Assembly: GCA_023453335.1 (NCBI GenBank)
Contig: JAEXTU010000275.1
Coordinates: forward strand, 1 to 7,033
Length of the DNA stretch: 7,033 nt
Origin: Pseudomonadota bacterium
GTDB lineage: Bacteria; Desulfobacterota; Desulfovibrionia; Desulfovibrionales; Desulfovibrionaceae
Direction: 5' to 3'
The notes under the pieces were generated by a model. That model saw only the letters and a program-made list of their open reading frames with translations. It did no database searches and was not told the origin of the DNA. How positions within the stretch are numbered: the stretch's first letter is position 1; each line of letters starts with the position of its first letter. Positions 1 to 6,025 of the stretch are shown here, piece by piece. Both the position numbers and the translations under genes were made by a program.

Positions 1-40
1 TAGCTGGCCGACCGCGCTGCGCGCGCTCGCCCAAATGACA

Positions 41-964
41 TTAGATGCTGTACCGGTGCAGCCAGGATTCGTACTTGGGATTCTCGCCCTTGACGATCTT
101 GAAGTACTCCTTCTGGAGTTGGAGGGCCACCGGGCCGGCGTGGCCCGGGCCGATGGGCCGGCGATCCACCTCGCGGATGGGGGTCAGTTCGGCCGCGGTG
201 CCGGTGAAGAAGGCCTCGTCGGCCATGTACAGCTCGTCGCGGGTGAAGCGCTGCTCCTTCACCTCAAAGCCCAGGTCCCGGGCCAGGGTGATGATGCAGT
301 CCCGGGTGATGCCGCCCAGGATGGAGGTGGGCGGGGTGGTCTTCACCACGCCCTTGCGCACGATGAAGATGTTCTCGCCGGTGGCCTCGCACACATACCC
401 TTCCGTATCCAGCATGAGGGCCTCGTGGTAGCCGTCGGCCAGGGCCTCGCGCTTGGCCAGCACCGAGTTCACGTAGTTGCCCGAGACCTTGGCCTTGGTC
501 ATCATGACGTTCACGTGGTGCCGGGTGAAGGACGAGGTGCGGATGCGGATGCCCTTCTGCAGGGCCTCTTCGCCCAGGTACGCGCCCCAGGGCCAGGTGG
601 CGATGATGAACTGGATGGGGTTGTCCGCCGGGAACACGCCCATGGCCCCGGCGCCGATGAACACCAGGGGCCGGATGTAGCCGGCCTCCATGCCGTTGGC
701 CACCAGGGTCTCCACGATGGCGGCCTCGATCTGCTCCACGCCGTACGGCAGGTCCATCTCCACCACCCGGCAGGAGCCGAGCAGACGCTCCGCGTGCTCG
801 CGCAGGCGGAACACGCTGGAGCCCGCGCCGGTCAGCTTGTAGGCGCGGATGCCCTCGAAGGCCCCGACCCCGTAGTGCAGGGTGTGGGTCAGGACGTGGA
901 CGTTGGCCTCGTCCCAGGGGACGAGCTTGCCGTCGAACCAGATGTACTTGGCTTTCTGGACCAT
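41..964 (-). CDS. ilvE: Branched-chain amino acid aminotransferase
   Basis: Encodes a complete 307-residue fold-type IV PLP enzyme, the usual IlvE length. It would interconvert leucine, isoleucine and valine with their 2-oxo acids using 2-oxoglutarate/glutamate, in the cytoplasm, as the last step of branched-chain amino acid synthesis. The N-terminus carries the family signature YIWFDGKLVPW and HTLHYGVGAFEGIR (about 27-40). The PLP lysine is Lys159 in AKVSGNYVNS. The glutamate expected to contact the pyridine nitrogen is Glu193 in CEATGENIF. The C-terminal phosphate-binding and substrate loops are seen as LGGITRD (216-222) and FFTGTAAELTPI (252-263). The ATG at 964 is preceded by GAGGAG with a 6-base spacer, which fixes the start; the stop is TAA. 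It lies 91 bases downstream of der with its own possible promoter, so it may be transcribed separately. D-amino acid transaminase and ADC lyase are related, but the BCAT-specific motifs and length make IlvE much more likely. Confidence 0.95.
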   Translation of the reverse strand: MVQKAKYIWFDGKLVPWDEANVHVLTHTLHYGVGAFEGIRAYKLTGAGSSVFRLREHAERLLGSCRVVEMDLPYGVEQIEAAIVETLVANGMEAGYIRPLVFIGAGAMGVFPADNPIQFIIATWPWGAYLGEEALQKGIRIRTSSFTRHHVNVMMTKAKVSGNYVNSVLAKREALADGYHEALMLDTEGYVCEATGENIFIVRKGVVKTTPPTSILGGITRDCIITLARDLGFEVKEQRFTRDELYMADEAFFTGTAAELTPIREVDRRPIGPGHAGPVALQLQKEYFKIVKGENPKYESWLHRYSI

Positions 965-970
965 GCCGTG

Positions 971-976
971 CTCCTC
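971..976 (-). promoter_or_regulatory. Shine-Dalgarno of ilvE
   Basis: GAGGAG on the minus strand, six bases before the ATG of ilvE. It is a near-consensus ribosome binding site and supports the start at 964 rather than any upstream codon. Confidence 0.75.
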
Positions 977-1030
977 GGGTAGGCGGCAGCGTCCGGCAGG
1001 GCGAAGGCGCTGTCGCAGCAGAATCTTGGA

Positions 1031-1059
1031 ACGCTAAAGAAAACAGCTCGGCGGGTCAA
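1031..1059 (-). promoter_or_regulatory. Possible sigma-70-type promoter for ilvE
   Basis: On the minus strand, TTGACC (-35, five of six matches to TTGACA) begins at 1059 and overlaps the der stop codon. After exactly 17 bases comes TAGCGT (-10, three of six matches to TATAAT). The interval contains a T-rich run (GTTTTCTTT) that stands out in otherwise GC-rich DNA. A start near 1024 would give a leader of about 60 bases before the ilvE ATG. The -10 is weak, so this is a candidate only; ilvE could equally be read through from der. Confidence 0.3.
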
Positions 1060-2417
1060 GACGCCCGGCGCTTGCCGGGCTTGTCCGATTTGTCCGGCTT
1101 CTCGTGGCTGGCCTTGAAGAAGACCCGCATGGGGCACATCTTCAGGGTGAACAGCTTGCGCAGGCGGGTCTCCAGGTAGCGCACATAGGAGGCCTTCACC
1201 AGCTCCGGGTCGTTGACGAAGAACACAAAGGTGGGCGGGTTGGCCTCGGGCTGGGTGAGGTAGTAGAACTTGGCGCGGCGGCCCTTAACCAGGGGCGGTT
1301 GGTGGGTTTCCAGCACGGTGCGCATGGCCCGGTTCAGCTCGCCGGTGCCCAGGCGGCGGCCGCACTCCTCGTGCAGCTTCTCGGCCAGGGGCAAGAGCCC
1401 GCCCAGGCCGGCCTTGGTCAGGGCCGAGGTGTAGATGACCGGCACGTGGGCGCAGAAGTCCAGGGCCTTGCGGAAGAACTCCTCCAGGTGGGGCAGGCCC
1501 GAGCGGGGGGCCAGGTCGGTCTTGTTCACCGCCACGATGAAGGGGACCTTCTCCTTGTCCAGGAAGGCCAGCAGCTTCTTGTCCTGGGTGGTCAGGCCCT
1601 GGGCCGCGTCCACCACCAGCACCGACACGTCGGCCCGGCGGGAGGCGGTGAGGGAGTGCAGCACCGAGAAGCGCTCCACCCCGTGCTCCACCTTGCCCTT
1701 CTTGCGCACGCCCGCGGTGTCCACGAAGGTGTAGCGCCGCTCGCCGCGCTCCAGGATCACGTCCACGCAGTCGCGGGTGGTGCCGGGCACGTCGGACACG
1801 ATGAGCCGGCGCTCGCCGATGAGCGCGTTGATGATGGAGGACTTGCCGGCATTGGGCCGGCCCAGCATGGCCAGGCGCAGGCCGCCGGGCTCCTCGTCCG
1901 GTTCGTCCTGGCCGGCCCAGGCCTCCTCGCCGAACAGCGCCTCGATGCGCTCGCCCAGTTCCCGCAGGTTGTAGCGGTGCGCCGCGGACACCGGCAGCAA
2001 CTCCAGGCCCAGCTCGTGGAACTCGGCGGTCAGGTGCTCCTTCTCCGGGGCGTCCACCTTGTTGGCCGCCAGGAGGATGGGCTTGCCCGAGGCGCGCAAC
2101 AGCGCCGCGGCCTCCCGGTCCACCGGGGTCAGCCCCTCCCGGGCGTCCACCACCAGGACAGCCACCTGGCACTCGGCCACTGCCTCCTTGGCCTGTTCCA
2201 GGACCTCGGCGTCGAACTGCGCCTGGTCGTCCAGGACCAGGCCGCCGGTGTCCACCACGGCATAGGGTCGGGAGGTCCAACGCACCTCGCCGTACAGCCG
2301 GTCCCGGGTCACCCCGGGCTCGTCATGGGTCAGGGACTTCTGCTGGCGGATGAGCGCGTTGAACAGGGTGGACTTGCCCACGTTGGGGCGTCCGACGATG
2401 GCGGCGATGGGCAGCAT
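1056..2417 (-). CDS. der: Ribosome biogenesis GTPase Der (EngA)
   Basis: A 453-residue double-GTPase that assists 50S ribosomal subunit maturation, normally essential in bacteria. GTPase domain 1 shows GRPNVGKST (P-loop, 9-17), DTGG (56-59) and NKVD (119-122). Domain 2 shows GRPNAGKSS (186-194), DTAG (233-236) and NKTD (298-301). An acidic linker lies between them (about 168-178), and a KH-like RNA-binding domain covers about 355-435. It ends in a lysine/arginine-rich tail (439-451). The ATG at 2417 is chosen because MLPIAAIVGRPNVGKST matches the family N-terminus. An in-frame extension to 2522 would add 35 Pro/Arg/Ser-rich residues, run through a strong hairpin and overlap the end of mtnA, so it is rejected. 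The ribosome binding site before 2417 is poor (only TAGAGA, 7 bases upstream). The gene is 85 bases downstream of mtnA, beyond a likely terminator. Identification is secure. Confidence 0.97.
   Translation of the reverse strand: MLPIAAIVGRPNVGKSTLFNALIRQQKSLTHDEPGVTRDRLYGEVRWTSRPYAVVDTGGLVLDDQAQFDAEVLEQAKEAVAECQVAVLVVDAREGLTPVDREAAALLRASGKPILLAANKVDAPEKEHLTAEFHELGLELLPVSAAHRYNLRELGERIEALFGEEAWAGQDEPDEEPGGLRLAMLGRPNAGKSSIINALIGERRLIVSDVPGTTRDCVDVILERGERRYTFVDTAGVRKKGKVEHGVERFSVLHSLTASRRADVSVLVVDAAQGLTTQDKKLLAFLDKEKVPFIVAVNKTDLAPRSGLPHLEEFFRKALDFCAHVPVIYTSALTKAGLGGLLPLAEKLHEECGRRLGTGELNRAMRTVLETHQPPLVKGRRAKFYYLTQPEANPPTFVFFVNDPELVKASYVRYLETRLRKLFTLKMCPMRVFFKASHEKPDKSDKPGKRRAS
1063..1080 (-). repeat. 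Small perfect hairpin at the 3' end of der
   Basis: A 7-base perfect inverted repeat (GCCCGGC, 4-base loop, GCCGGGC) occupies the last codons of der, which encode the basic tail PGKRR. On the minus strand it is followed by GTCTTGACC, which is not a T tract, so it is not a classical intrinsic terminator. It could stabilise the der 3' end, or it may simply reflect GC-rich coding of a basic tail. Confidence 0.35.
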
Positions 2418-2443
2418 GGATGTGTCTCTACGCGATGTGTCGC

Positions 2444-2483
2444 AAAACGCCAAGGCCGGCCCGGGGGGCGCCCCGGGCCGGCC
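2444..2483 (-). terminator. GC hairpin terminator or attenuator after mtnA
   Basis: A perfect 13-base-pair inverted repeat, entirely G and C, with a 4-base loop: left arm 2454-2466 (GGCCGGCCCGGGG) and right arm 2471-2483. It starts 19 bases past the mtnA stop. Read on the minus strand, the stem is followed by TTGGCGTTTT, a broken T stretch. The stem is far stronger than needed for an intrinsic terminator but the T run is imperfect, so termination may be partial. It would separate the gatB-to-mtnA transcript from der. Confidence 0.6.
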
Positions 2484-2502
2484 GGGCGGAAGATGGTGGC
2501 GA

Positions 2503-3543
2503 CTACTTGCCGGCCTGGGCAAAGGCCGCGCGGATGCTCTCGGTATAGGGCGGCCGCAACACGCCCATCTCGGTCACGATCCCGGCGATGAGTTCGGCCG
2601 GGGTCACGTCGAAGGCGAAGTTGAAGACCGGGACCCCGTTCGGCACGATCTGGGTCTCGCCTACGTGGGTCACTTCCCGGGGAGTGCGGTCCTCGATGGG
2701 GATTTGTTTGCCCGTGGGGGTGCGCAGATCGATGGTGGACAGGGGCGCGGCCACGTAGAAGGGCACGCCGTAGTGCCTGGCCAGAATGGCCACCCCGCTG
2801 GTGCCGATCTTGTTGGCCGCGTCGCCGTTGGCCGCGATGCGGTCCGCGCCCACCACCACCAGGTCCACCAGGCCCCGGGACATGAGCAGGGAGCAGGCGT
2901 TGTCGCAGGCCACGGTCACGGGAATCTTGTCGTAGTTGAGCTCCCAGGCGGTGAGCCGCGCGCCCTGCAGGAAGGGCCGGGTCTCGTTGGCGATGACCTT
3001 GACCTGCTTGCCCTGGTCCACGGCCCCGCGCACCACGCCCAGCGCGGTGCCGTAACCCGCGGTGGCCAGGGCGCCGGCGTTGCAGTGGGTCATGACCGTG
3101 CCGCCGTCGGGCACCAGCGCGCCGCCGTAGGCCCCCATCTTCGTATTGATGGCGATGTCCGCGGCGTGGATGTCCTTGGCCTGGGCCAGCCATTTCTCCA
3201 GGAGTTGCGGCTGGGCGAGGGCCTGGTCCCAGGTCCGACGCATCTCCTCCACGGCCCAGCGCAGGTTCACCGCGGTGGGCCGGGCGTTCTCCAGCTTCTT
3301 CAGCAGGGCGTCCAGGCGCTCCTGCCAGCCCTGGCCCCCCCCGGCCTCGCGCGCGGCCAGGAAGCAGCCGTAGGCCGCGGTCACCCCGATGGCCGGGGCA
3401 CCGCGCACCACCATGGTCTGCAAGGCATAGATGGTCGAGTCGGTGTCGGTGCAGGTGAAGTATTCCTCGCGGGTGGGCAGCACGCGCTGGTCCAGGAGCA
3501 CCAGGTTGCGGCCCGCGTCGTCGAAGCGGATATGGAATTCCAT
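2503..3543 (-). CDS. mtnA: Methylthioribose-1-phosphate isomerase
   Basis: A 346-residue protein of the eIF2B-alpha/MtnA family, at the usual MtnA length. It converts 5-methylthioribose 1-phosphate to 5-methylthioribulose 1-phosphate in salvage of methylthioadenosine to methionine, or in related shunts that recycle the sugar. Substrate-binding VVRGAPAIGV is at 45-54. The catalytic cysteine is Cys154 in MTHCNAGALAT and the catalytic aspartate is Asp234 in VVGADRIAANGD, followed by the NKIGT loop (244-248). The C-terminus has FNFAFDVTPAELIAGIVTE (307-325), typical of the family. The ATG at 3543 has GAGGA seven bases upstream; the stop is TAG. Only 13 bases separate it from the carbamoyltransferase stop, so it is probably translated from the same message. 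No other salvage gene (mtnP, mtnK, mtnB, mtnC, mtnD) is in the window. A ribose-1,5-bisphosphate isomerase or eIF2B-like role is possible in this superfamily, but the motifs fit MtnA best. Confidence 0.95.
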   Translation of the reverse strand: MEFHIRFDDAGRNLVLLDQRVLPTREEYFTCTDTDSTIYALQTMVVRGAPAIGVTAAYGCFLAAREAGGGQGWQERLDALLKKLENARPTAVNLRWAVEEMRRTWDQALAQPQLLEKWLAQAKDIHAADIAINTKMGAYGGALVPDGGTVMTHCNAGALATAGYGTALGVVRGAVDQGKQVKVIANETRPFLQGARLTAWELNYDKIPVTVACDNACSLLMSRGLVDLVVVGADRIAANGDAANKIGTSGVAILARHYGVPFYVAAPLSTIDLRTPTGKQIPIEDRTPREVTHVGETQIVPNGVPVFNFAFDVTPAELIAGIVTEMGVLRPPYTESIRAAFAQAGK

Positions 3544-3550
3544 GGAATTT

Positions 3551-3555
3551 TCCTC
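3551..3555 (-). promoter_or_regulatory. Shine-Dalgarno of mtnA
   Basis: GAGGA on the minus strand, seven bases before the mtnA ATG. It begins two bases after the carbamoyltransferase stop codon, so a terminating ribosome would cover it. This supports translational coupling of the two genes. Confidence 0.7.
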
Positions 3556-3556
3556 G

Positions 3557-5422
3557 CTAATCCAATTCGTATTCGGTGCGCCAGTCGCCCTCCTCCTCGA
3601 AGGGAGGCTGGGCCTCCTTGTCGAAGAGGAAGTCGCCCAGGACCAGGTGGTCCATCTCGGTGCGCATGAAGCAGCGGTAGGCGTCCTCGGGCGTGCACAC
3701 GATGGGCTCGCCGCGCACGTTGAAGCTGGTGTTCACCACCACCGCGCAGCCGGTGCGCGCCTTGAAGGCGCTGATGAGGGCATGGTAGCGGGGGTTGGTC
3801 TCCTTGTGCACGGTCTGGATGCGGGCCGAGTAGTCCACGTGGGTGACCGCGGGGATATCCGAGCGCTGCACGTAGAGCCGCTCGTAGAGGGGCAGCTGGG
3901 CGTAGCCTTCGGGCAGGGACAACCGCCTGGCCTCGGCCACCGGGGCCACCAGGAGCATGTAGGGCGAGGCCACGCCGCCCAGGCCGAAGTACCGGTCCGC
4001 GTCCTCGGCCAGCACCGAGGGGGCGAAGGGCCGGAAGCCCTCGCGGTACTTGATTTTCAGGTTGAGCTTCTTCTGCATGTCCGGCCGCCGGGGATCGCCC
4101 AGGATGCTCCGGTTGCCCAGGGCGCGCGGCCCCCACTCCATGCGGCCCTGGAACCAGCCCACGGCCTTGCCCTCGTCCAGGAGCCCGGCCACCATGGCGC
4201 AGAGGTCGCCCAAGTCCTCGAAATGGGTGGCCGGCGCGGAGAAGCGGCGGATGCAGCGCCGGATGTCCCGCTCAGGGAACTCCGGCCCCAGGTAGGAGCC
4301 CTGCATGATGTCCCGGCCGTCCGCTGTGGCGGCCTTGTCCCGGCCCAGGTGGATGTGCCAGGCGGCCAGGGCCGCGCCCAGGGCCCCGCCGGCGTCGCCG
4401 GCCGCGGGCTGGACGTAGAGGTCGTCGAACAGCCCGGTGCGCAGGAGCTTGCCGTTGGCCACGCAGTTGAGCGCCACGCCGCCGGCCATGGCCAGCCGGC
4501 GCGAGCCGGTGAGCTCCTGGGCGGTCCTGGCCATGCGCAGCACCGCGTCCTCGGTCACGGTCTGGATGGCCAGGGCCAGGTTCATGTAGGGCTGGGCCAG
4601 CTCGCTCTCGGAGGCCCGGCGGGGGATGCCGAAGAGCTTCTCGAAGGCCGCGTCCTTCACCATGGTCAGGCCGGTGGCGTAGTCGAAATGGACCATGTTC
4701 AAGAGCAGCGAGCCGTCCGGTCGCAGGTCCACCAGCTCGTCGCGGATCACCTGCTCGAAGCGGGCGGTTTCCGGGGAGTCCGGGTCGCCGTAGGGGGCCA
4801 GGCCCATGAGCTTGTACTCCCCGGAGTTGACCTTGAACCCGCAGAAATAGGTGAAGGCCGAATAGAGCAGGCCCAGGGAGTGCGGGAAGTCGAGCTGGCG
4901 CAGGATGGCCAGGTCCTTGCCCCGGCCGTGGCCTATGGTGGTTGTCGCCCACTCCCCCACCCCGTCAACGGTGAGCACCGCGGCCTCGTCCCAGGGCGAG
5001 GCGAAGAACGCGCTGGCCGCGTGGGACAGGTGATGCTCCGGGAACAGGAGCCGGGGCCGGCCCGGGCCGATCTTCTCCAGTTCCTCCCAGAGCATGCGAC
5101 GCATGAAGAGCTTTTCCTTGATCCACACCGGCATGGCCGAGAGGAAGCTGGTGACGCCCACGGGGGCGAAGGCGTGGTAGGTTTCCAGGAGCCGCTCGAA
5201 CTTGAGGTAGGGCTTGTCGTAGAAGGCTATGGCCGCCAGGTCGGCCAGGTCCAGGCCCGCCTCCTTGAGCACGAAGCGCACCGCCTGGGCCGGGAAGGAG
5301 GCGTCGTGCTTCTTGCGGGTGAAGCGCTCCTCGTGCGCCCCGGCCACAATGCGGCCGTTGTCCAGAAGCACGGCCGCGGCGTCGTGGTAGTAGGCGGAGA
5401 TGCCCAGGATGGCGTGGCGCAC
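3557..5422 (-). CDS. O-carbamoyltransferase, NodU/CmcH/TobZ family (SxtI-like)
   Basis: A 621-residue, full-length member of the carbamoyltransferase family whose characterised members (TobZ, NodU, CmcH, SxtI) move a carbamoyl group from carbamoyl phosphate, via carbamoyl-adenylate, to a hydroxyl of a small molecule. The Kae1-like N-terminal domain begins with ILGISAYYHDAAAVLL (5-20) and has EERFTRKKHDASFP (31-44). Likely metal ligands are His130 and His134 in EHHLSHAASAF, Asp153 in LTVDGVGEW and Asp343 in AAGDAGGALGAA, matching TobZ His114, His118, Asp137 and Asp338. MAGGVALNCVANGKL spans 312-326. The YrdC-like C-terminal part has GRMEWGPRALGNRSIL (426-441), RPFAPSVL (464-471) and NTSFNVRGEPIV (564-575). 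All hallmark motifs are intact. The start is GTG at 5422, placed by the N-terminal family motif; it is 10 bases after the DUF5989 stop, with a weak AGGGA site that overlaps that stop. Its neighbours are the SxtJ- and SxtK-like genes. The acceptor is unknown. Confidence 0.93.
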   Translation of the reverse strand: MRHAILGISAYYHDAAAVLLDNGRIVAGAHEERFTRKKHDASFPAQAVRFVLKEAGLDLADLAAIAFYDKPYLKFERLLETYHAFAPVGVTSFLSAMPVWIKEKLFMRRMLWEELEKIGPGRPRLLFPEHHLSHAASAFFASPWDEAAVLTVDGVGEWATTTIGHGRGKDLAILRQLDFPHSLGLLYSAFTYFCGFKVNSGEYKLMGLAPYGDPDSPETARFEQVIRDELVDLRPDGSLLLNMVHFDYATGLTMVKDAAFEKLFGIPRRASESELAQPYMNLALAIQTVTEDAVLRMARTAQELTGSRRLAMAGGVALNCVANGKLLRTGLFDDLYVQPAAGDAGGALGAALAAWHIHLGRDKAATADGRDIMQGSYLGPEFPERDIRRCIRRFSAPATHFEDLGDLCAMVAGLLDEGKAVGWFQGRMEWGPRALGNRSILGDPRRPDMQKKLNLKIKYREGFRPFAPSVLAEDADRYFGLGGVASPYMLLVAPVAEARRLSLPEGYAQLPLYERLYVQRSDIPAVTHVDYSARIQTVHKETNPRYHALISAFKARTGCAVVVNTSFNVRGEPIVCTPEDAYRCFMRTEMDHLVLGDFLFDKEAQPPFEEEGDWRTEYELD

Positions 5423-5432
5423 CGGCGTGTCC

Positions 5433-5582
5433 CTAGAAGAGGGTGTAGATGAACGGGGCCACGGCCGAGCCGCTGGTGAGCACGATGAGCACCCCGAACA
5501 GGAGCAGGGTCAGGATGATGGGCAGCAGCCAGAACTTCTTGCGCACCCGCAGAAACGCCCAGAGGTCTTTGAGAAAATCCAT
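5433..5582 (-). CDS. DUF5989 / SxtK-like small membrane protein
   Basis: A 49-residue protein with one predicted membrane helix (about 18-36). It has a short amphipathic N-terminus (MDFLKDLWAFL), a basic patch RVRKK at 12-16 that suggests a cytoplasmic N-terminus, and a conserved-looking end GSAVAPFIYTLF. This pattern matches DUF5989 proteins, which include SxtK of saxitoxin clusters and are regularly found beside carbamoyltransferases. No biochemical function is known for the family. The start is ATG 5582, preceded by GGAG with a 7-base spacer; a longer in-frame reading to 5642 would add 20 Pro/Ser-rich residues overlapping the upstream gene and is rejected. It sits between the SxtJ-like gene (16 bases) and the carbamoyltransferase (10 bases). 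I infer that it helps bring the carbamoyltransferase to the membrane or assists its partner, but the sequence does not prove this. Confidence 0.85.
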   Translation of the reverse strand: MDFLKDLWAFLRVRKKFWLLPIILTLLLFGVLIVLTSGSAVAPFIYTLF

Positions 5583-5589
5583 GGTGTTG

Positions 5590-5593
5590 CTCC
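5590..5593 (-). promoter_or_regulatory. Shine-Dalgarno of the DUF5989 gene
   Basis: GGAG on the minus strand, seven bases before the ATG at 5582 and just after the stop of the SxtJ-like gene. It decides the short 49-residue start over the longer in-frame reading. Confidence 0.65.
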
Positions 5594-5598
5594 GGAAA

Positions 5599-6012
5599 TC
5601 AGAAGGGCCGCTCCAGGTCCTGGGCGGTGATGGTGGCGTCACGCACCGTGAATACCGATTCCTGCCCGGACTTCCACTGGCGCAGGCGCATGGGGTCCTT
5701 GCCCAGGGCGCGGCGCAGGGCCGCCACCGGGGTCACGATTCCGAAGAAGACCAGGATGAGCAGCACCTGGCTCATCACCGTGCCCATCACGTGGGACAGG
5801 CCGAACCAGGCCTTGGCAAAGGGTTTGAACACCACCGGCGCGGTCATGAGCAGCAGGGTGGCGGCCGCCGCGGCCAGCCCCCCCCACTGCCGGCCGCCCA
5901 GCAGGGCGACCAGGAGGAAGACGAACACCAGGGCCAGCCCGGCGTCGGTGCACTGCTTGGGGGTCACGGCCGCCAGGCCGCCCTTGCCCTTCCTGAGTTC
6001 CGTCGAGCTCAT
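5599..6012 (-). CDS. SxtJ-family membrane protein
   Basis: A 137-residue protein with three hydrophobic segments at about 25-39, 43-62 and 76-98, and a hydrophilic, basic C-terminus. The segment WFGLSHVMGTVMSQ (69-82), leading into FFGIVTPVAALRRALGKDPMRLR (89-111), is the recognisable core of SxtJ-type proteins. These are small membrane proteins of unknown function encoded next to carbamoyltransferases. Membrane topology is ambiguous: both the loop FKPFAKAW (62-69) and the tail after the third helix are basic. The start is ATG 6012, 13 bases after the gatB stop, behind a GGGCGGG stretch that can act as ribosome binding site; the stop is TGA. It is the first gene of the J-K-I cassette. Assignment rests on the motif, size and context, since no enzyme motif is visible. 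A plausible inferred role is a membrane partner or scaffold for the carbamoyltransferase. Confidence 0.85.
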   Translation of the reverse strand: MSSTELRKGKGGLAAVTPKQCTDAGLALVFVFLLVALLGGRQWGGLAAAAATLLLMTAPVVFKPFAKAWFGLSHVMGTVMSQVLLILVFFGIVTPVAALRRALGKDPMRLRQWKSGQESVFTVRDATITAQDLERPF

Positions 6013-6025
6013 GCTACCCGCCCAA

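Noticed and set aside
1..40. GC-rich alternating GCGC tract after the ilvE stop, possible terminator
   Set aside because: I found no clean long stem with a following T run on the minus strand, and the window ends here, so a terminator call is not supported.
35..982. Plus-strand open reading frame (315 codons) covering almost exactly the ilvE span
   Set aside because: It mirrors ilvE in the antisense frame and has low-complexity Gly/His/Val/Leu composition with no family motif. The ilvE reading has all catalytic residues and a good ribosome binding site.
2418..2522. N-terminal 35-residue extension of Der
   Set aside because: It would encode Pro/Arg/Ser-rich sequence through the GC hairpin and overlap the mtnA stop. 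The Der family begins at the P-loop strand, as the ATG at 2417 does.
1104..2591. Long plus-strand open reading frame (495 codons) opposite der
   Set aside because: It is antisense to a clearly identified gene and its composition (rich in His, Gln, Gly, Ala, Leu, Val) is what GC-rich DNA gives when read backwards. It has no recognisable motif.
2285..3193. Minus-strand reading frames rich in Gly, Arg and Pro overlapping der and mtnA
   Set aside because: These are out-of-frame shadows of der and mtnA with arginine/glycine/proline-rich low complexity and no motif.
3536..3549. Perfect 14-base palindrome AATTCCATGGAATT centred on the mtnA start codon
   Set aside because: It stands out as AT-rich in GC-rich DNA and could be an operator. 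However, it has no loop, is fully explained by the codons for Met-Glu-Phe plus the spacer after the ribosome binding site, and lies inside an apparent operon with no promoter nearby.
3431..5452. Very long plus-strand open reading frame (673 codons) opposite the carbamoyltransferase
   Set aside because: Its length is striking, but stop codons are rare in this frame of GC-rich coding DNA. The protein shows no domain or ordered motif, while the opposite strand encodes a full-length, motif-complete enzyme.
5583..5642. N-terminal 20-residue extension of the DUF5989 protein
   Set aside because: It overlaps the end of the SxtJ-like gene and is Pro/Ser-rich, while the ATG at 5582 has a proper GGAG site and gives the expected family length.
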